Positions 46,395-56,366 of a stretch of 64,000 nucleotides of DNA are shown in pieces; within the stretch, counting starts at the first letter, position 1; each line of letters starts with the position of its first letter. The stretch lies in NCBI GenBank assembly GCA_021651055.1, contig JAJHOH010000001.1:3910001-3974000 (forward strand). The letters run 5' to 3'. The position numbers were made by a program, and so were the translations under genes. The notes beneath the pieces are model-generated. The model was not told the origin of the DNA. It saw nothing but the letters and a program-made list of their open reading frames with translations, and did no database searches. This DNA comes from Candidatus Manganitrophus morganii (GTDB lineage: Bacteria; Nitrospirota; Nitrospiria; SBBL01; Manganitrophaceae).

Positions 46395-48152
46395 ATGAAA
46401 CGGACAGATTATTGCGGCGCGTTGACGGCGGCGCAGATTGAAAAAGAGGTGACGCTGGCCGGGTGGGTTCACCGGCGGCGCGATCACGGCGGGTTGATCT
46501 TTATCGATCTTCGCGATCGGGAAGGTCTGGTCCAGGTTGTCTTCAACCCGCAGCTCTCCGAAGAGATCCATCAACGGGCGCATCAGCTTCGGTCGGAGTA
46601 TGTCATCCAGGTGATCGGCAAGGTGATGCGCCGCCCTGCGGGGACGGTGAACCGGGAGCTTCCGACGGGAGAAGTCGAAATCCATGCGAGCGATCTGGTC
46701 ATCCTCAATGCCTCGTTGACCCCTCCTTTCTCCATCGAAGAAGAGAAAGAGCCTTCTGAATCGCTCCGTCTTCAATACCGTTATCTCGACCTTCGGCGGA
46801 AATCGGTCCAAACGAATTTTATTCTTCGCCACAACCTCTCGAAAGCGGTCCGCCGTTTTCTCGATCAACACCAATTCCTCGAAATCGAGACGCCCTTTCT
46901 CACCAAAAGCACGCCGGAAGGGGCGCGCGACTTTCTCGTTCCCAGCCGCTTAAACGTCGGCCAGTTCTATGCCTTGCCCCAGTCGCCGCAGCTCTTCAAG
47001 CAGATCTTGATGATCTCCGGATTCGACCGGTACTACCAGATCGTCCGCTGCTTCCGCGATGAAGATTTGAGGGCCGACCGGCAGCCGGAGTTCACCCAGA
47101 TCGATCTTGAGATGTCGTTCATCGAGCGGGAGGATATTCTTTCTTTGATGGAAGAGATGGTCCGGACCGTTCTCAAGGAGGTGAAAGGAATTCAGTTGGA
47201 ATCATCCTTCCCGCGGCTGACCTATCAGGAGGCGATGAGCCGGTTCGGAGTCGATAAGCCCGATCTCCGTTTCGGGCTGGAGCTGAAGGATCTTTCGGAT
47301 ATCGCGGCTCGCTCCGAATTTAAAGTTTTCCGCGAGGCGGTCGAGAAGAAGGGATTGGTGAAAGGGATCAATGCGAAAGGGCTTTCCACACTCTCCCGAA
47401 AAGAGCTGGAAGAGTTGACCCTGGAGGCGACCGGACGGGGCGCCAAGGGGCTTGCCTGGATGAAGGTCACCGCCGAAGGGATGGAAGCGCCGATCGCCAA
47501 GTTTTTTAAACCGGAGATGCTGAAGGAGATCGGTCAGCGGTTGGAGGCGGCGCCGGGGGATCTTCTTCTCTTTGTCGCCGATCGGGAGAAGGTTGTTTAT
47601 GAAGTCCTCGGCCATCTCCGTTTGGTCATCGGACGGCGGCTCAACCTGATCGATCCCAACGCCCTCAAGCTTCTCTGGGTCACCGATTTTCCGCTCCTGG
47701 AATACGACGAAACCGAAAAGCGCTACGTGGCGATGCACCATCCTTTCACTTCGCCGATGGATGAGGACATCCCCTCGCTTGCGACCGATCCGCTCCGCGC
47801 GCGGGCGAAGGCGTACGACATCGTCCTCAACGGGACGGAGATCGGCGGCGGGAGCATCCGTATCCATCAAAACGAAGTGCAGTCGAAGATGTTCGATCTT
47901 CTCGGCATTACGAAAGAGGAGGCCGAGGCAAAATTCGGTTTCCTGCTTCAAGCGCTCCAATACGGCGCCCCTCCGCACGGCGGCATCGCATTCGGACTCG
48001 ATCGGTTGACGGCCATCCTGGCCGGCGTCGATTCGATCCGGGATGTCATCGCCTTTCCAAAGACACAGAAGGGTATCTGCCTGATGACGAACGCCCCTTC
48101 CGAGGTCGATCAGCGTCAACTCAAGGAACTTCACATCAAAAAAGCCGAATAG
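46395..48152 (+). CDS. aspS: aspartyl-tRNA synthetase
   Basis: 585 aa. N-terminal anticodon-binding OB fold ([22 protein letters not shown]), class II motif 2 ([21 protein letters not shown]) and motif 3 ([13 protein letters not shown]), with the bacterial GAD insertion between (residues about 290-430). Charges tRNA-Asp with aspartate. Length and insertion are those of bacterial AspRS; whether it is discriminating or also charges tRNA-Asn depends on residues I cannot judge here. No strong ribosome site. Confidence 0.97.
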   Translation: MKRTDYCGALTAAQIEKEVTLAGWVHRRRDHGGLIFIDLRDREGLVQVVFNPQLSEEIHQRAHQLRSEYVIQVIGKVMRRPAGTVNRELPTGEVEIHASDLVILNASLTPPFSIEEEKEPSESLRLQYRYLDLRRKSVQTNFILRHNLSKAVRRFLDQHQFLEIETPFLTKSTPEGARDFLVPSRLNVGQFYALPQSPQLFKQILMISGFDRYYQIVRCFRDEDLRADRQPEFTQIDLEMSFIEREDILSLMEEMVRTVLKEVKGIQLESSFPRLTYQEAMSRFGVDKPDLRFGLELKDLSDIAARSEFKVFREAVEKKGLVKGINAKGLSTLSRKELEELTLEATGRGAKGLAWMKVTAEGMEAPIAKFFKPEMLKEIGQRLEAAPGDLLLFVADREKVVYEVLGHLRLVIGRRLNLIDPNALKLLWVTDFPLLEYDETEKRYVAMHHPFTSPMDEDIPSLATDPLRARAKAYDIVLNGTEIGGGSIRIHQNEVQSKMFDLLGITKEEAEAKFGFLLQALQYGAPPHGGIAFGLDRLTAILAGVDSIRDVIAFPKTQKGICLMTNAPSEVDQRQLKELHIKKAE

Positions 48153-48264
48153 AGAAAGTGGAATCATTGCGCGCCTTGACGATTTCCTTTCCGTTCGATG
48201 GGATGGAAAGCCGCGCTCCATTTTTTTCCGGAAAGAGTCGTTCGTCAAAAACGGGTCGATATAA

Positions 48265-48846
48265 ATGTCCCTCACTGAGCTGCTGAAACAATATGGTCTC
48301 TGGACGGTGTTGCTCGGGACCTTCTTTGAAGGAGAAGGGGTCATGTTGATGGCGGGCGGATTGGCGCATCAGCAGATTCTCTCCCCCCTCGGATCCTGGC
48401 TGGTCGGCGCCCTCGGGGCGTATGTCGGGCATTTGGTTTATTACGGTCTGGGGCGTTATCTTAAGGCAAAAGGCCTTTTTGCCCGGGTCCCGCGTTGGAA
48501 GCCGAAAATCGAGCGGGCGCTCCCCCTCATCCGGAAATATCCGAAGCTGAGCATTTTTATCATGCAATACCTCTATGGAATGAGAATCGTCGGGGCGGTC
48601 GCGATGGGACTGTCGGGGATGGCCTGGTCGACCTTCATGAGCATCGAGCTCATCAACTGCTTGATCTGGTCCGGCGTGATCCTGATGATCGGCTACAGCG
48701 CGACGGCGGCGGTGCTGGCGTGGCTCCCGCTGGCGGAGAAAAGCCTGACCGGGATTTTTATCGCCGTGCTCCTGGCGATGGGGATGTTGTATCTGCTGGT
48801 CGGAAGGGGCGTACGGTGGAAGGAAAAGTCGGATCTTGACGGTTGA
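48265..48846 (+). CDS. DedA/SNARE-associated family membrane protein
   Basis: 193 aa. Membrane protein with the DedA signature FEGEGVMLMAGGL near the N-terminus, a re-entrant-like GAYVGHLVYYGLGRYL, then MRIVGAVAMGLSGM. About five hydrophobic segments. DedA proteins move phospholipids (flippase-type) and affect proton balance. The tail (RGVRWKEKS) is basic and cytosolic. Ribosome site is weak. Confidence 0.9.
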   Translation: MSLTELLKQYGLWTVLLGTFFEGEGVMLMAGGLAHQQILSPLGSWLVGALGAYVGHLVYYGLGRYLKAKGLFARVPRWKPKIERALPLIRKYPKLSIFIMQYLYGMRIVGAVAMGLSGMAWSTFMSIELINCLIWSGVILMIGYSATAAVLAWLPLAEKSLTGIFIAVLLAMGMLYLLVGRGVRWKEKSDLDG

Positions 48847-48854
48847 TCGGTGAA

Positions 48855-49850
48855 TTAGTCGACGAAGGTGACGATCGATTGAAGGCCGGAGGTTCCGTCC
48901 GGAAAGGCGCGGGAGACGAAGGCGGTCTGCGTCCGGCTGAGCTTATCGGTGGCTCTGGAGAGGATTTGATAGGTTCCCGGCTTGGCGTCCTTCCATTCAT
49001 ATTTCCAAAAGACCCAAGAATAGGGGGAAGGGGGGGGCTCGATCGTCGCCGGGACCCAGCTCTTTCCGCCGTCGAGTGAAATCTCCACGGAGCGGATGCC
49101 GTATCCTCCGGTGAAGGCGATGCCCCGGAAAGTATATCCCGCTTTAATCGTGTTGTACGGGCCGGGGGCGTCGATCCGCGATTTTACTTTGATCGTCGCC
49201 GTATCGGTCCACCCTTTCTGCTGCCAGTATCCTTTATAGTCCCCGGCGACCAGATCGATCCGCGTCAGCCACTTCACGTTTTTAATCCCGTAGAGTCCCG
49301 GGACGACGGCCCGGAGGGGATAGCCGTGCTCCTTCGGCAGGGTCACCCCGTTCATCTGGTAGGCGAGGAAGACGTCGTAATTCAACGCGCGATCAAGGGT
49401 GATCCCGTCCGAGTAAGAATCGGCGCCGTACATCGCCACATCTTCGACCCCCTGAAGGGGCGTGGCTTCTTCGATCAGGCTCTTCAAGGTCACCCCTTTC
49501 CAGACGGCATTGCTGATCAACTCCCCGGCGACCTCGTTGTCGATGCATTCCAGGGTGACCATCTTCTCGACGGCGGGGCGGGCGAGGATCTCTTCGTAGG
49601 TCAGCTCCAGCGGGCGCTGCACCTTCCCGGTGATCCGGAGGGTCCAGTCGGCCGCATCGACCTGCGGCTGTTTCCCGAAGTTGACGATATAGAAGTGTTC
49701 GTTGGGGGTGATGAAGGGAATCTCTTTCGGGGGAAGGGCCAAAAATCGCTTCATCAGAAAGGTTGACGCTTCGACCTTTCGAGTGAAGAGGGTGGCGAAG
49801 ATGCCGAGACTGGCGTAGCGGAGAAAATTCCTCCGATCAATGAGATTCAT
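48855..49850 (-). CDS. Tat-exported molybdopterin-dependent oxidoreductase (sulfite oxidase family)
   Basis: 331 aa from ATG 49850, giving a twin-arginine signal DRRNFLRYASLGIFATL. The molybdenum domain shows VTLECIDNEVAGELISNAVW with the Cys ligand, and the C-terminal dimerisation domain is present (about 225-331). Length and form match the SoxC/YedY-like branch. It probably oxidises sulfite or a related compound in the periplasm. No cytochrome subunit is adjacent. Convergent with the DedA gene, 8 bp apart. Confidence 0.9.
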   Translation of the reverse strand: MNLIDRRNFLRYASLGIFATLFTRKVEASTFLMKRFLALPPKEIPFITPNEHFYIVNFGKQPQVDAADWTLRITGKVQRPLELTYEEILARPAVEKMVTLECIDNEVAGELISNAVWKGVTLKSLIEEATPLQGVEDVAMYGADSYSDGITLDRALNYDVFLAYQMNGVTLPKEHGYPLRAVVPGLYGIKNVKWLTRIDLVAGDYKGYWQQKGWTDTATIKVKSRIDAPGPYNTIKAGYTFRGIAFTGGYGIRSVEISLDGGKSWVPATIEPPPSPYSWVFWKYEWKDAKPGTYQILSRATDKLSRTQTAFVSRAFPDGTSGLQSIVTFVD

Positions 49851-49909
49851 GAGTGCGATTATATCGATGACTTTTTGAAATTGCAACGGATAGAAGAGGG
49901 GGGATGCGC

Positions 49910-49938
49910 TTGCAAAGGGAGGGTAAATTCGTTATATT
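49910..49938 (+). promoter_or_regulatory. promoter candidate of the FGE-like gene
   Basis: TTGCAA (49910-49915) - 17 bp - TATATT (49933-49938). Confidence 0.55.
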
Positions 49939-49991
49939 AATACGGCTTTAACAAGGGACCACCCACCCATTTTCAAATCCGAGGAGATTGA

Positions 49992-50900
49992 ATGAGCCGA
50001 GGCGTCGTTCTTGCGATCTGTATTACCATGGCACTGCTGACGATACTGACGATGGTCGCGCTGGTCGTCGAATCGAAAAAGTCGAAGGAACTTCGGGAGC
50101 GGACCCGGCTGATCCAGACGGAAGTCGCGGTGGTCCCAGATATGAAATCGGTCGACTACAGCTCCTTCGAAACGATCGTCGGCGGCGACGGCAGAGAGAT
50201 GGTCTTGATCCCCGGCGGCTCCTTCACGATGGGGGGAGGACCCGAGGGTGATTTCGACGAGCAGCCGCAGCGGGTCATCTACCTCGATGGTTATTATATG
50301 GATAAACACGAGGTGACCAATGCCGACTATGCGCGATTCGCCAAGATGCTTAAGCGTCCCCTTCCGACGATTCCGGTCTTCGAGGACGACGTTAATCTCT
50401 TGAAAGGAGAGACCCAGCCGGTGGTCGGGGTGACCTGGATCGATGCCTTTGCCTATTGCAAGTGGGCGGGAAAACGTCTTCCGACCGAAGCGGAGTGGGA
50501 GAAGGCGGCGCGGGGAGAGAACGGCCAAACCTTTCCGTGGGGGGATTCCTTCAACGTGAAGTTGGCCAACGGCCGCGGAGACGAAGACGGCTTCAAATAC
50601 AGCGCGCCGATCGGCAGCTTCGAGCAGGGGCGGAGCCCTTACGGCCTCTACGACATGGCCGGCAACGTCTCGGAGTGGGTCTCCGATTGGTATGATCAGT
50701 TCTACTACAAAACATCCCCTTTCAAAAATCCGCAGGGACCGGCGGAGCCCGATATCAATAAAGTCCTTGTTTACCGCGGCGGATCGTTCAACAACTCGCC
50801 GCACGATCTGCGCGCCTCCAAGCGCTTCGGCGGGGCCCATGCCGACCGCGGAGAGAGCAGCGTCGGCGTCCGTTGCGCGCGGGACCTCAACGTACAGTGA
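49992..50900 (+). CDS. formylglycine-generating-enzyme (SUMF1)-like protein, membrane-anchored
   Basis: 302 aa. N-terminal membrane helix (LAICITMALLTILTMVALVV). The FGE fold reads IPGGSFTMGGG, DKHEVTNADYARF, KRLPTEAEWEKAARG, LYDMAGNVSEWVSDWYD, YRGGSFNNSPHDLRAS and VGVRCARD. True FGEs use two Cys near the C-terminus; here only one Cys lies in the GVRCA segment, so it is more likely a non-FGE member (e.g. EgtB/PvdO-like). GAGGAGATTGA precedes the ATG. Confidence 0.87.
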   Translation: MSRGVVLAICITMALLTILTMVALVVESKKSKELRERTRLIQTEVAVVPDMKSVDYSSFETIVGGDGREMVLIPGGSFTMGGGPEGDFDEQPQRVIYLDGYYMDKHEVTNADYARFAKMLKRPLPTIPVFEDDVNLLKGETQPVVGVTWIDAFAYCKWAGKRLPTEAEWEKAARGENGQTFPWGDSFNVKLANGRGDEDGFKYSAPIGSFEQGRSPYGLYDMAGNVSEWVSDWYDQFYYKTSPFKNPQGPAEPDINKVLVYRGGSFNNSPHDLRASKRFGGAHADRGESSVGVRCARDLNVQ

Positions 50901-50903
50901 TTT

Positions 50904-50975
50904 CAATTAGGAATCTGAGAATTAGGAATTGAAAACAAGTTTTTTGATGTTGATTCCTAATTCCTAATTGTCTTT
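50904..50975. terminator. bidirectional hairpin of AATTAGGAATT repeats
   Basis: CAATTAGGAAT at 50904 and GATTCCTAATTCCTAATTG at 50952-50970 are inverted copies. The minus gene's stop TAG lies inside the right arm, and a run of T follows on the plus strand. It ends the FGE-like gene, and its right arm holds the stop of the convergent dehydrogenase gene. Confidence 0.7.
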
Positions 50976-51977
50976 TTTTACTTTCAGCACCCCCGCCCCC
51001 TGTATCCCGTCGTGCTTCAAGCGCGAGAGCGCTTCGTTCGCTTGCTCTAAACCAAACAATTCGGTATGCGTCCGGATCGGGATCTCCGAAGCCAATCGGA
51101 GGAGCGCCTCTCCGTCCCGCCGTGTGTTGGCCGTGACGCTTCGAAGGTTTTTCTCGTAAAAGAGTTCCGTCCCGTAATGGAGGGTAGGGATATCGGTCAT
51201 GTAAATCCCCGCCACGGCGACGGTTCCTCCTCTCTCGACCGCGCGCAGCGCGGCGGGAACCAACTCGCCCGCCGGGGCGAAGATGATCGCCGCGTCGAGC
51301 TTGACCGGAGGGACATCGGCCGCTTCGCCGACCCACACGGCCCCGAGCTCACTCGCCAACCGGCGATGTTTCTCCCCGCGTGTCGCGACGTAGACCTCGC
51401 ATCCCCAATACCGCGCAATCTGGATCACCACATGGGCCGAAGCGCCGAATCCGTAAAGGCCCAGGCGCCCCCCCTTCCGGATGTCGCTTCGATGAAGCGC
51501 CCGGTAGCCGATGATTCCGGCGCAGAGGAGCGGCGCCGCCTGATGCGAGGGGAGATCGGCCGGCAAGGGATAGATGAACGCCTCTTGCGCGACGATGTAT
51601 TCGGCATAACCGCCATCAACGTCATAGCCGGTAAATTGGGGGAGCTCGCAGAGGTTTTCGTCGCCGCGAAGGCAGTAGAAGCAGGCGCCGCAGGCGGCCC
51701 ACAGCCAGGCGACGCCGACCCGGTCGCCTACTTGAAACCGGCTCGTATGGGGGCCGAGCCGGCTGATCTCACCGACGACCTGATGACCGGGGACAATCGG
51801 GTTTTTGTGAACCGGCAATTCCCCCTCCACCACATGCAGATCGGTTCGGCAGATTGCGCAGACCTCCACGCGGATCAACACCTCTCCCGCGCCCGGCGCC
51901 GGGATCGGACGCTCGACCGATTGCAACGGCCTCTCCTCAAGCGGTCCTCGTTTTTCTACGATCATTGCTTTCATCAT
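50964..51977 (-). CDS. zinc-dependent alcohol dehydrogenase
   Basis: 337 aa MDR-family protein. Catalytic-zinc site CAICRTDLHVVEG and GHQVVGE; structural zinc CGACFYCLRGDENLC (four Cys); Rossmann GLYGFGASAHVVIQIA. These fit the AdhP-like branch. It interconverts alcohols and aldehydes with NAD(P). AAGGAG is just before the start, with two tandem ATG codons. Confidence 0.93.
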   Translation of the reverse strand: MMKAMIVEKRGPLEERPLQSVERPIPAPGAGEVLIRVEVCAICRTDLHVVEGELPVHKNPIVPGHQVVGEISRLGPHTSRFQVGDRVGVAWLWAACGACFYCLRGDENLCELPQFTGYDVDGGYAEYIVAQEAFIYPLPADLPSHQAAPLLCAGIIGYRALHRSDIRKGGRLGLYGFGASAHVVIQIARYWGCEVYVATRGEKHRRLASELGAVWVGEAADVPPVKLDAAIIFAPAGELVPAALRAVERGGTVAVAGIYMTDIPTLHYGTELFYEKNLRSVTANTRRDGEALLRLASEIPIRTHTELFGLEQANEALSRLKHDGIQGAGVLKVKKDN

Positions 51978-52147
51978 AAAACTCCTTCAAACAGTATTTT
52001 CATTTTAATAGAAGCGAAGAGGAAAAGCGAGCGGGCGAACCTGAACGACGAGATCCTTTGCTCAGCTCCGGATGACAGGCGAGATTGACTCATCGACGGG
52101 ATTTCGACTAAAGTCAAAACCGATATGGGCTCGAAAGGAGAATGCAG

Positions 52148-52762
52148 ATGAAGTTTTGTCCGGAATGCGGTCGGCCGTTGGTTCAGCACAAAGTCGAGCG
52201 GCACCTCCGCCGGGTTTGTCTCCCGGATGGTGAAGGGTGCGGTTTCATCGACTACGGCCGCTTCACCCTCGGCGTCGGCGGTCTGGTGATCGACGCCGAT
52301 CCCCAGACCGGAGAGCGCCGGGTCCTCCTGATCCAGCGTAATCAAGAGCCGAACAAGGGGGGATGGACCCTTCCGGGAGGGTTCGTCGACTTTGATGAAA
52401 CAGTCGACCAAGCGGCGGTCCGGGAGGTGATGGAGGAGACCGGTCTTCAGTGCCGCGCCATCGGGATGGTCGGATTCCGCAACCGGGCCGATTCTGATGT
52501 GAACACGTCGTATGCAGTTTTCTTGCTGGAGGCGATCGGCGGGGAATGCTTCACCCAACCGACCGAGGAGATCGCCCAATGCGGTTTTTACACCCTCTCT
52601 CAAATTGAGGAGATGCCCCGTCTTGCCCCCCTTTCTCGGACCGTGGCGACGGCCGCCCTGACGGCCGAGCTCCACCTTTTGCGTCCGATCACCGTTCCCG
52701 GCCTGGGGGATCGTCCCCCTTTTACTTTCTTTATGGGATCGGATCGATCGACGCAATCTTAA
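52148..52762 (+). CDS. Nudix hydrolase with N-terminal zinc ribbon
   Basis: 204 aa from ATG 52148 (AAAGGAG 8 nt before; an ATG 6 nt upstream is too close). The ribbon CPECGRPLVQ with C-x2-C is followed by the Nudix box GGFVDFDETVDQAAVREVME (catalytic Glu pair). The ribbon type is found in NADH/NDP-sugar-like hydrolases. The C-terminal region is beta-rich. Acts on a nucleoside diphosphate derivative of unknown identity. Confidence 0.88.
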   Translation: MKFCPECGRPLVQHKVERHLRRVCLPDGEGCGFIDYGRFTLGVGGLVIDADPQTGERRVLLIQRNQEPNKGGWTLPGGFVDFDETVDQAAVREVMEETGLQCRAIGMVGFRNRADSDVNTSYAVFLLEAIGGECFTQPTEEIAQCGFYTLSQIEEMPRLAPLSRTVATAALTAELHLLRPITVPGLGDRPPFTFFMGSDRSTQS

Positions 52763-52876
52763 CGGCCGGATCAGGTCGCGTCAGAAGGCCCTCCCCCCGA
52801 CCCTCCGTTGACTTCTTTCCGCGCCGTGTGAAAAGATCATTTAAAAGACCATCACCTCAAACTTGAGGGACAAGCG

Positions 52877-53503
52877 ATGCGACTTTATGATGTGACAATG
52901 ACACTCACCCATTCCATGCCGACCTATCCGGGGGAGCCGGGCCCCGCCCTCACGCCGGTCAAGCGGATGAAAAAAGGGGACCCGGCGAATGTCTCCGCCC
53001 TTTCGCTCGGCCTGCACACCGGCACCCACGTCGATGCCCCGATTCATTTTATCGAAGGGGCGCCCGGGGTTGAGACGCTGCCGTTGGAGATCCTTTGCGG
53101 ACCGGCGCGTCTGGTCCGGATCGACGATCCGGAGGCGGTCCGTCCGGGCGAGCTCGAACGGGCCGGATTGAACGGCGTGACCCGCGTTCTTTTTCAAACA
53201 CGGAATCGGGAGTGGATCAAGGCGCCCCGTTTTCATGAGGATTTCGTCTATATCACGCCGGAGGCGGCGGAGTGGCTGGTTGCGCGCGGCGTCCGTCTGG
53301 TCGGCATCGACTATCTCTCCGTCGAGGCGTTCGGCGCGCCGCAGCCGCGGACGCATCAGACCTTCCTCAATGCCGGTGTTGTTGTGATTGAGGGCCTTGA
53401 TCTGTCGCTTCCCCCGCCGGGCGATTACGATCTCCGGTGTCTTCCCCTCAAGATCGCCGGCGCCGACGGCGCCCCGGCTCGGGTCGTTCTCGCCGGGGGG
53501 TGA
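52877..53503 (+). CDS. cyclase-family (KynB-like) metal hydrolase
   Basis: 208 aa. Metal motif HTGTHVDAPIHF (HxGTHxDxPxH) and FLNAGVVVIEGLDL region identify the cyclase/arylformamidase family. The enzyme class hydrolyses formylkynurenine or related N-formyl or cyclic substrates; no tryptophan genes are near. AGGGACAAGCG precedes the ATG. Ends 32 bp before the dehydrogenase, possibly one operon. Confidence 0.9.
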   Translation: MRLYDVTMTLTHSMPTYPGEPGPALTPVKRMKKGDPANVSALSLGLHTGTHVDAPIHFIEGAPGVETLPLEILCGPARLVRIDDPEAVRPGELERAGLNGVTRVLFQTRNREWIKAPRFHEDFVYITPEAAEWLVARGVRLVGIDYLSVEAFGAPQPRTHQTFLNAGVVVIEGLDLSLPPPGDYDLRCLPLKIAGADGAPARVVLAGG

Positions 53504-53535
53504 TCCACCCATATTTATTTCGAGGAGGACGCACC

Positions 53536-54495
53536 ATGGAATTTGGAATCATCGGTCTGGGAAGGATTGGGAGCAATCTGGCGATTCATTCGGCCGAAGT
53601 CGGAATTCGGGTCGTCGGCTTCTCCAAAGAGGTGACGAACCTCGATGCGCTGGGCCGTCATGGCGTCCAGGTGACGGCGGGCCTGATCGATCTTGTCAAA
53701 TCACTCCAATCGCCCCGGGTCATTTTTCTCTCGGTGCCGGCGGGGCCGACGGTCGACGAAGCGCTCGACCGGCTCGTTCCTTTTCTGGAGCCGTGGGATG
53801 TGATCGTCGACGGGGGGAATTCGCATTTTCGGGATTCGATCGCGCGATTTCGCCGCCTCCAAAAAAACAAGATCGGCTTCGTCGATTGCGGGACCAGCGG
53901 CGGCCTGGAGGGGGCGCGGAGCGGCGCCTGCTTCATGGTGGGGGGAACGGAGGACGCGGTCGCGCGGGCGGCGCCGATTTTAATGAAGCTTGCCGTTGAA
54001 GAGGGCTTCTTCTATGCCGGCCCTCCCGGCGCGGGGCACTACTGCAAAATGGTCCATAACGCGATCGAGTTCGGCATGCTTCAGTCGATCGGGGAGGGGG
54101 TGGAACTGATGCGGCGCTCCGACTATCAGATCGATCTCGCCGATCTCTTTCATGCCTGGTCGCACGGCTCGGTGATCCGCGGGTGGCTGGTCGAGCTGAT
54201 GGAGCGGGGATTGCGCGAGCATCCCGATCTTTCCAATGTCCCGGCCTACGTCGAGGATACCGGCGAGGTCAATTGGGCATTGGAAGAGGCGATCGAAGAA
54301 GAGGTCCCGATGCCGGCGATCACCCAATCGGTGTTGGCTCTCTTTACCTCCCGCGGGGGAGGCTCGGACGCCGCCCGCGCCGTCGCCCTTCTTAGAAATC
54401 AATTCGGCGAACACCCCTTCGGCCCCCGGCCGGACATTGCTAAGATAAGGAAGACCGGAAAGGTCGGCGGCTGGAAAGCCGATGAAGCCGCATAG
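53536..54495 (+). CDS. gnd: 6-phosphogluconate dehydrogenase, decarboxylating, short form
   Basis: 319 aa from ATG 53536 (GAGGAGGACG before it). Rossmann GIIGLGRIGSNLA at the N-terminus, the catalytic Lys in GAGHYCKMVHNAIEFG, and the ending GKVGGWKADEAA. Short forms of about 300 aa, without the long C-terminal tail, are typical of the YqeC-type Gnd. Oxidises 6-phosphogluconate to ribulose-5-phosphate with NAD(P)H production. Confidence 0.92.
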   Translation: MEFGIIGLGRIGSNLAIHSAEVGIRVVGFSKEVTNLDALGRHGVQVTAGLIDLVKSLQSPRVIFLSVPAGPTVDEALDRLVPFLEPWDVIVDGGNSHFRDSIARFRRLQKNKIGFVDCGTSGGLEGARSGACFMVGGTEDAVARAAPILMKLAVEEGFFYAGPPGAGHYCKMVHNAIEFGMLQSIGEGVELMRRSDYQIDLADLFHAWSHGSVIRGWLVELMERGLREHPDLSNVPAYVEDTGEVNWALEEAIEEEVPMPAITQSVLALFTSRGGGSDAARAVALLRNQFGEHPFGPRPDIAKIRKTGKVGGWKADEAA

Positions 54496-54672
54496 CCGCG
54501 TTCTCCTGCGGTATTGATTTCATCTCTTCGTCTGGTATATCCTCTCCATAAGAACTTCAACAAAACTTTTCTGTTCGACTCAATTCATTATTTTCCAACC
54601 GAATCTCTCGCGATCGATCCGCCGTTCGTGGAGCGTCCGGCGGCGCTGCCGCAATGAAGCGGGAGGAATAAA

Positions 54673-55581
54673 ATGTCCCCCATGGCAGGAAAGCAGAATC
54701 AAACTCAAACGCGAAAATCCTCCGGCCTCGCTCGGTCCAACAGGGCAACCCTGGGGACCGATCATTTGGAACATCCCTTTTTCCGATTGCAGCGGATCAT
54801 CGGGAATCAAGCGGTGCAACGGACTTTGCAAATGAAGCGGACGATCGGCCGGCCGGGAGACGCGTCTGAGCGGGAAGCGGATGATGTCGCTGAGCGGGTG
54901 ATGCGCATGCCGGATGCCGCCGAAGGGGGGCCGTTGCCGGCGCACGAGCCGACCCATACCATCCAGCAGGGCGCGGCGGCGGGGCCGATCCAGCGGCAAG
55001 CGGCCCCGGCGGTTCCGCGCAAGACCATCTGGGTGAATATCGGCTTCGACTCCAGCGCGCAGGCGAATGAAGAGACGATGAGAAAGCTGAGGGCGTCGAT
55101 TCGGGTGGAGAAGGCCGCCATCGCCGGCTGCTGCGCCGTCCATAACCGGGCCTGCAACATCGACGTGAAGCAACACTACGACTGGCGCCGCTCCAACAAG
55201 CCGGCCCCCGCCGACGGCGACTATGACAGCGACGTCGCCGCCGACCGTGAATTGCGCGACCGGAACTTCGACAATATCGCCGGGCGGGCCGGCGGGGTGA
55301 AGGTCCTTGTGACGGAATCGACCCTCAGCCAGACCTGGGAGGGGGTCCGCATCTTCCCGCGCGCCAACACCCCAGAAAAAGGGATTTTGTGGAACCGCGC
55401 CCTGGCCGCCGAAGACACCCTCGCGCATGAATCGGGCCACGCGGCCGGTTATACGGGGGACGCCGAAGGGGGTCATCACAGCACCGATCCGCAGAATCTC
55501 ATGAGTTCCGGCAGCATTCGCGAGGCCGGCGCCACCCCCGACGCCAACTGGTGCCAGCAGATGGCCGCGACGGCGCGGTAG
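54673..55581 (+). CDS. DUF4157-type protein with second HExxH; putative contractile-injection cargo metalloprotease
   Basis: 302 aa. The N-terminal quarter has LQRIIGNQAVQR (38-50), SEREADDVAERVMRMP (65-80) and HEPTHTIQQGAAA (91-103), the signature block of DUF4157 proteins that ride in eCIS particles. A new domain from about 118 has IWVNIGFDSSAQ, four Cys, and then AHESGHAAGYTGD (HExxH 252-256), GGHHS and NLMSSGS (275-281), which look like a metzincin zinc site with a Met-turn. No signal peptide. GGGAGGAATAAA precedes the ATG. A two-part effector is inferred. No eCIS genes are in the window. Confidence 0.78.
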   Translation: MSPMAGKQNQTQTRKSSGLARSNRATLGTDHLEHPFFRLQRIIGNQAVQRTLQMKRTIGRPGDASEREADDVAERVMRMPDAAEGGPLPAHEPTHTIQQGAAAGPIQRQAAPAVPRKTIWVNIGFDSSAQANEETMRKLRASIRVEKAAIAGCCAVHNRACNIDVKQHYDWRRSNKPAPADGDYDSDVAADRELRDRNFDNIAGRAGGVKVLVTESTLSQTWEGVRIFPRANTPEKGILWNRALAAEDTLAHESGHAAGYTGDAEGGHHSTDPQNLMSSGSIREAGATPDANWCQQMAATAR

Positions 55582-55611
55582 TCGGTGGTTCATTGAAACC
55601 ACAATAAACCC

Positions 55612-55640
55612 TTGACATTTCCCTCCCATCAAAATAGAAT
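55612..55640 (+). promoter_or_regulatory. strong sigma-70 promoter of the pyr operon
   Basis: TTGACA (55612-55617) - 17 bp - TAGAAT (55635-55640). Confidence 0.75.
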
Positions 55641-55655
55641 AGCCCCAGTTACCCT

Positions 55656-55753
55656 TTAAACCGGCCCCGCGAGGCTGGAAAGGAATGGACGGTGATTTTT
55701 AACGACTTCATAAAACCTTCTCCCGATCTTCATAGGCGGGAGAAGGTTTTTTT
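55656..55753 (+). promoter_or_regulatory. PyrR-binding leader and attenuator
   Basis: A hairpin CCGGCC - CCGCGA - GGCTGG (55661-55678) carries the CCxCGAGGCT loop of PyrR anti-antiterminators. Then follows AAAACCTTCTCCCG (55712-55725) / CGGGAGAAGGTTTT (55737-55750) plus a T-run, an intrinsic terminator, 37 bp before pyrR. Known logic: UMP-bound PyrR stabilises the first hairpin, letting the terminator form; without UMP, an antiterminator forms and the operon is transcribed. Confidence 0.83.
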
Positions 55754-55762
55754 ATACCCTGA

Positions 55763-56329
<567 letters not shown>

Positions 56330-56337
56330 TCGAATTC

Positions 56338-56363
56338 GTAGGGGCAGGCCCCCGTGCCTCCCC
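56338..56363. repeat. dispersed GC-rich palindrome, variant copy
   Basis: GTAGGGGCAGG - CCCCCGT - GCCTCCCC, a diverged member sitting in the pyrR-pyrB gap just before pyrB's start. Confidence 0.6.
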
Positions 56364-56366
56364 GGG

